The translations under genes and the position numbers were made by a program. The notes under the pieces were generated by a model. It searched no databases, was not told the DNA's origin, and saw nothing but the letters and a program-made list of their open reading frames with translations. DNA of 5,750 nt from positions 1 to 5,750 of the forward strand of contig QBMP01000285.1 of assembly GCA_003242115.1 (NCBI GenBank), read 5' to 3'. The DNA comes from Phormidesmis priestleyi. GTDB taxonomy: Bacteria > Cyanobacteriota > Cyanobacteriia > Phormidesmidales > Phormidesmidaceae. The first letter of the stretch is position 1. Each line of letters opens with the position of its first letter. Of this stretch, positions 4,660-5,750 are shown piece by piece.

Positions 4660-5750
4660 ATGAAAAACTTTTCCGTTTTGCCCTCAACTATCCTGCGTAA
4701 GACTGAGCTAGAGCGGGTTTCTACGCTTTTGAAAAAAGACGGCGATCTAGTCGTTACTGGGGTTCCGGGTATTGGGCGACGAACATTGATTCGCGATGCT
4801 GCCAACCACTCGGGTATTCGGCATTTGGAGGTTGACTGTTTGCGTTGCCGTAGTGCCGGACACTTCGTTCAACTGCTGATTGATAGCATCAATAACGCAT
4901 TTAGTGAGCCGAATGAATTTGCCAAAATCCATCAGTGGATTTTGGATCAGCCCCAAACCTCGGAGCAATCTCTATTCGCTCAAGATCGTCTCGTGTGGTC
5001 AGCACCTGCTGGGAAAGAATGGACTTTGTTTGAGTGTCTTTTGTCGCTACCTCAGTATTTAGCAGAATCTCTGACTTGCCGTATTGTTGTTGTTTTTCAT
5101 AATTTCGCTCACATTCGCTCTTGGGATCGTCATCGAAAATGGGAAACTCGTCTTCTACAAGAGATTCAGCAGCAGAGTCAGGTGAGCTACGTGCTCGTCG
5201 CGATTGTCTCAGAGCCTTGGATGGATGCTATGGGTCTGCCGGTTATTTTCCTGGGGCCGCTGAACGATCAAGACATGCAACGCTGGGTAGTTAGCAAAAT
5301 GGCCAGTGCAGGTCTTAGCTTTGACCTTGATAGTCAGAGTTTAGAAATGTTTTCGAGCTATGTGCAAGGCCATATTAAAGATGCGATCGCGCTGGCTCAG
5401 CGCATCCAGTTAGCGTGCCATGTCATCTCGGCCCAAACGCCTACAGGGGTGATTCACGCCCACCATGTTCGCAGCAGTATGCTCGCTTTAGTCAAAGATA
5501 TTGAAGTGACTTTTGAAACACTACTGTTGCTACTCCCACCCATTCAGGCAAAACTGTTAGAAAGCCTTTCTCTCGATCCGATAGAGCGGCCTCAGTCTAA
5601 CGCTTACATTAAAAAACACTATCTTTCTAGAGGCGGTAGCTTGCAGGGCGCTCTCAGCAGCCTAGAACAAAAGGGCCTGATCTATGGGTCTCAGCTTGGA
5701 TACCAGGTATCTTTGCCGCTGTTCGATTTTTGGATTAAGCATAGCCAGCG
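4660..5750 (+). CDS. P-loop ATPase with C-terminal winged helix (COG1672/STAND-like), 3' end outside window
   Basis: The frame is open from ATG 4660 to the window edge: 363 full codons and no stop. An in-frame TAA (4657-4659) directly precedes the ATG and the next in-frame ATG is residue 188, so the start is secure despite the lack of a Shine-Dalgarno. Residues 29-43 (DLVVTGVPGIGRRTL) form the strand and P-loop, but the motif is GVPGIGRRT: Arg40 replaces the Walker A Lys and Arg41 the Ser/Thr. RIVVVFHNFAHIRSWDR (141-157) is the Walker B strand, with His147 where Asp is expected. VSYVLVAIVSEPW (175-187) looks like the sensor-1 strand. A helical lid follows (about 200-255). At 292-360 there is a winged-helix-like region (LSSLEQKGLIYG, then SLPLFDFWIK), as in archaeal-type ATPases. 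The cellular role is unknown. It is divergent from the transporter operon and shares its intergenic region. Confidence 0.8.
   Translation, partial: MKNFSVLPSTILRKTELERVSTLLKKDGDLVVTGVPGIGRRTLIRDAANHSGIRHLEVDCLRCRSAGHFVQLLIDSINNAFSEPNEFAKIHQWILDQPQTSEQSLFAQDRLVWSAPAGKEWTLFECLLSLPQYLAESLTCRIVVVFHNFAHIRSWDRHRKWETRLLQEIQQQSQVSYVLVAIVSEPWMDAMGLPVIFLGPLNDQDMQRWVVSKMASAGLSFDLDSQSLEMFSSYVQGHIKDAIALAQRIQLACHVISAQTPTGVIHAHHVRSSMLALVKDIEVTFETLLLLLPPIQAKLLESLSLDPIERPQSNAYIKKHYLSRGGSLQGALSSLEQKGLIYGSQLGYQVSLPLFDFWIKHSQ

Noticed and set aside
4747..4968. Minus-strand ORF of 73 codons opposite the ATPase
   Set aside because: It is fully inside the convincing plus-strand ATPase frame and has no recognisable domain; treated as a shadow. 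The same applies to the plus-strand frame at 4880-5062.

Overview
The window looks like cyanobacterial chromosome. The main evidence is seven exact copies of the HIP1 octamer GCGATCGC in 5.75 kb, at 646, 1570, 2472, 3760, 3982, 4085 and 5383. It is supported by a cyanobacterial-style sensor-kinase tail, a NarL/LuxR response regulator, and genes with weak or absent Shine-Dalgarno sequences. A Leptolyngbya-like lineage is a guess; the sequence alone does not fix the genus.

Left part (1-1634, plus strand): this is a damaged two-component locus. It starts with the C-terminal tail of a sensor histidine kinase, whose ATP-binding domain carries a Gln/Ser-rich insert. A gene-free stretch follows, then the C-terminal third or so of a dead DDE transposase with two in-frame stops, both at probable Trp codons. 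Next comes a NarL-type response regulator that has lost the beginning of its receiver domain. The last codons of the transposase fossil overlap the first codons of the regulator ORF in another frame. The simplest reading is that an insertion sequence landed between or within a kinase-regulator pair, removed the 5' end of the regulator, and then decayed.

Middle part (1703-4586, minus strand): three membrane-protein genes probably form one operon, read right to left. They are a YrbG-type Ca2+/Na+ (cation/Ca2+) antiporter, a small DgkA-family diacylglycerol/undecaprenol kinase, and an SLC13/ArsB-NhaD-type permease. The gaps are 67 and 18 nt. The regulator and the permease converge on a 68-nt intergenic region with a weak hairpin.

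Right part (4660-5750, plus strand): a divergently transcribed gene runs off the window. It has no stop codon here. It encodes a STAND/archaeal-type (COG1672-like) P-loop ATPase with a C-terminal winged helix. Both nucleotide-binding motifs are atypical: GxxGxGRRT replaces GxxGxGK[ST], and a His sits where the Walker B Asp is expected. The 73-nt divergent intergenic region holds a perfect inverted repeat, GCACTA-AAAAA-TAGTGC, a candidate operator.

Most of the window is ordinary. The points worth a second look are the transposase/response-regulator chimera and the degenerate ATPase. I saw no CRISPR array, tRNA, rRNA or intact mobile element.
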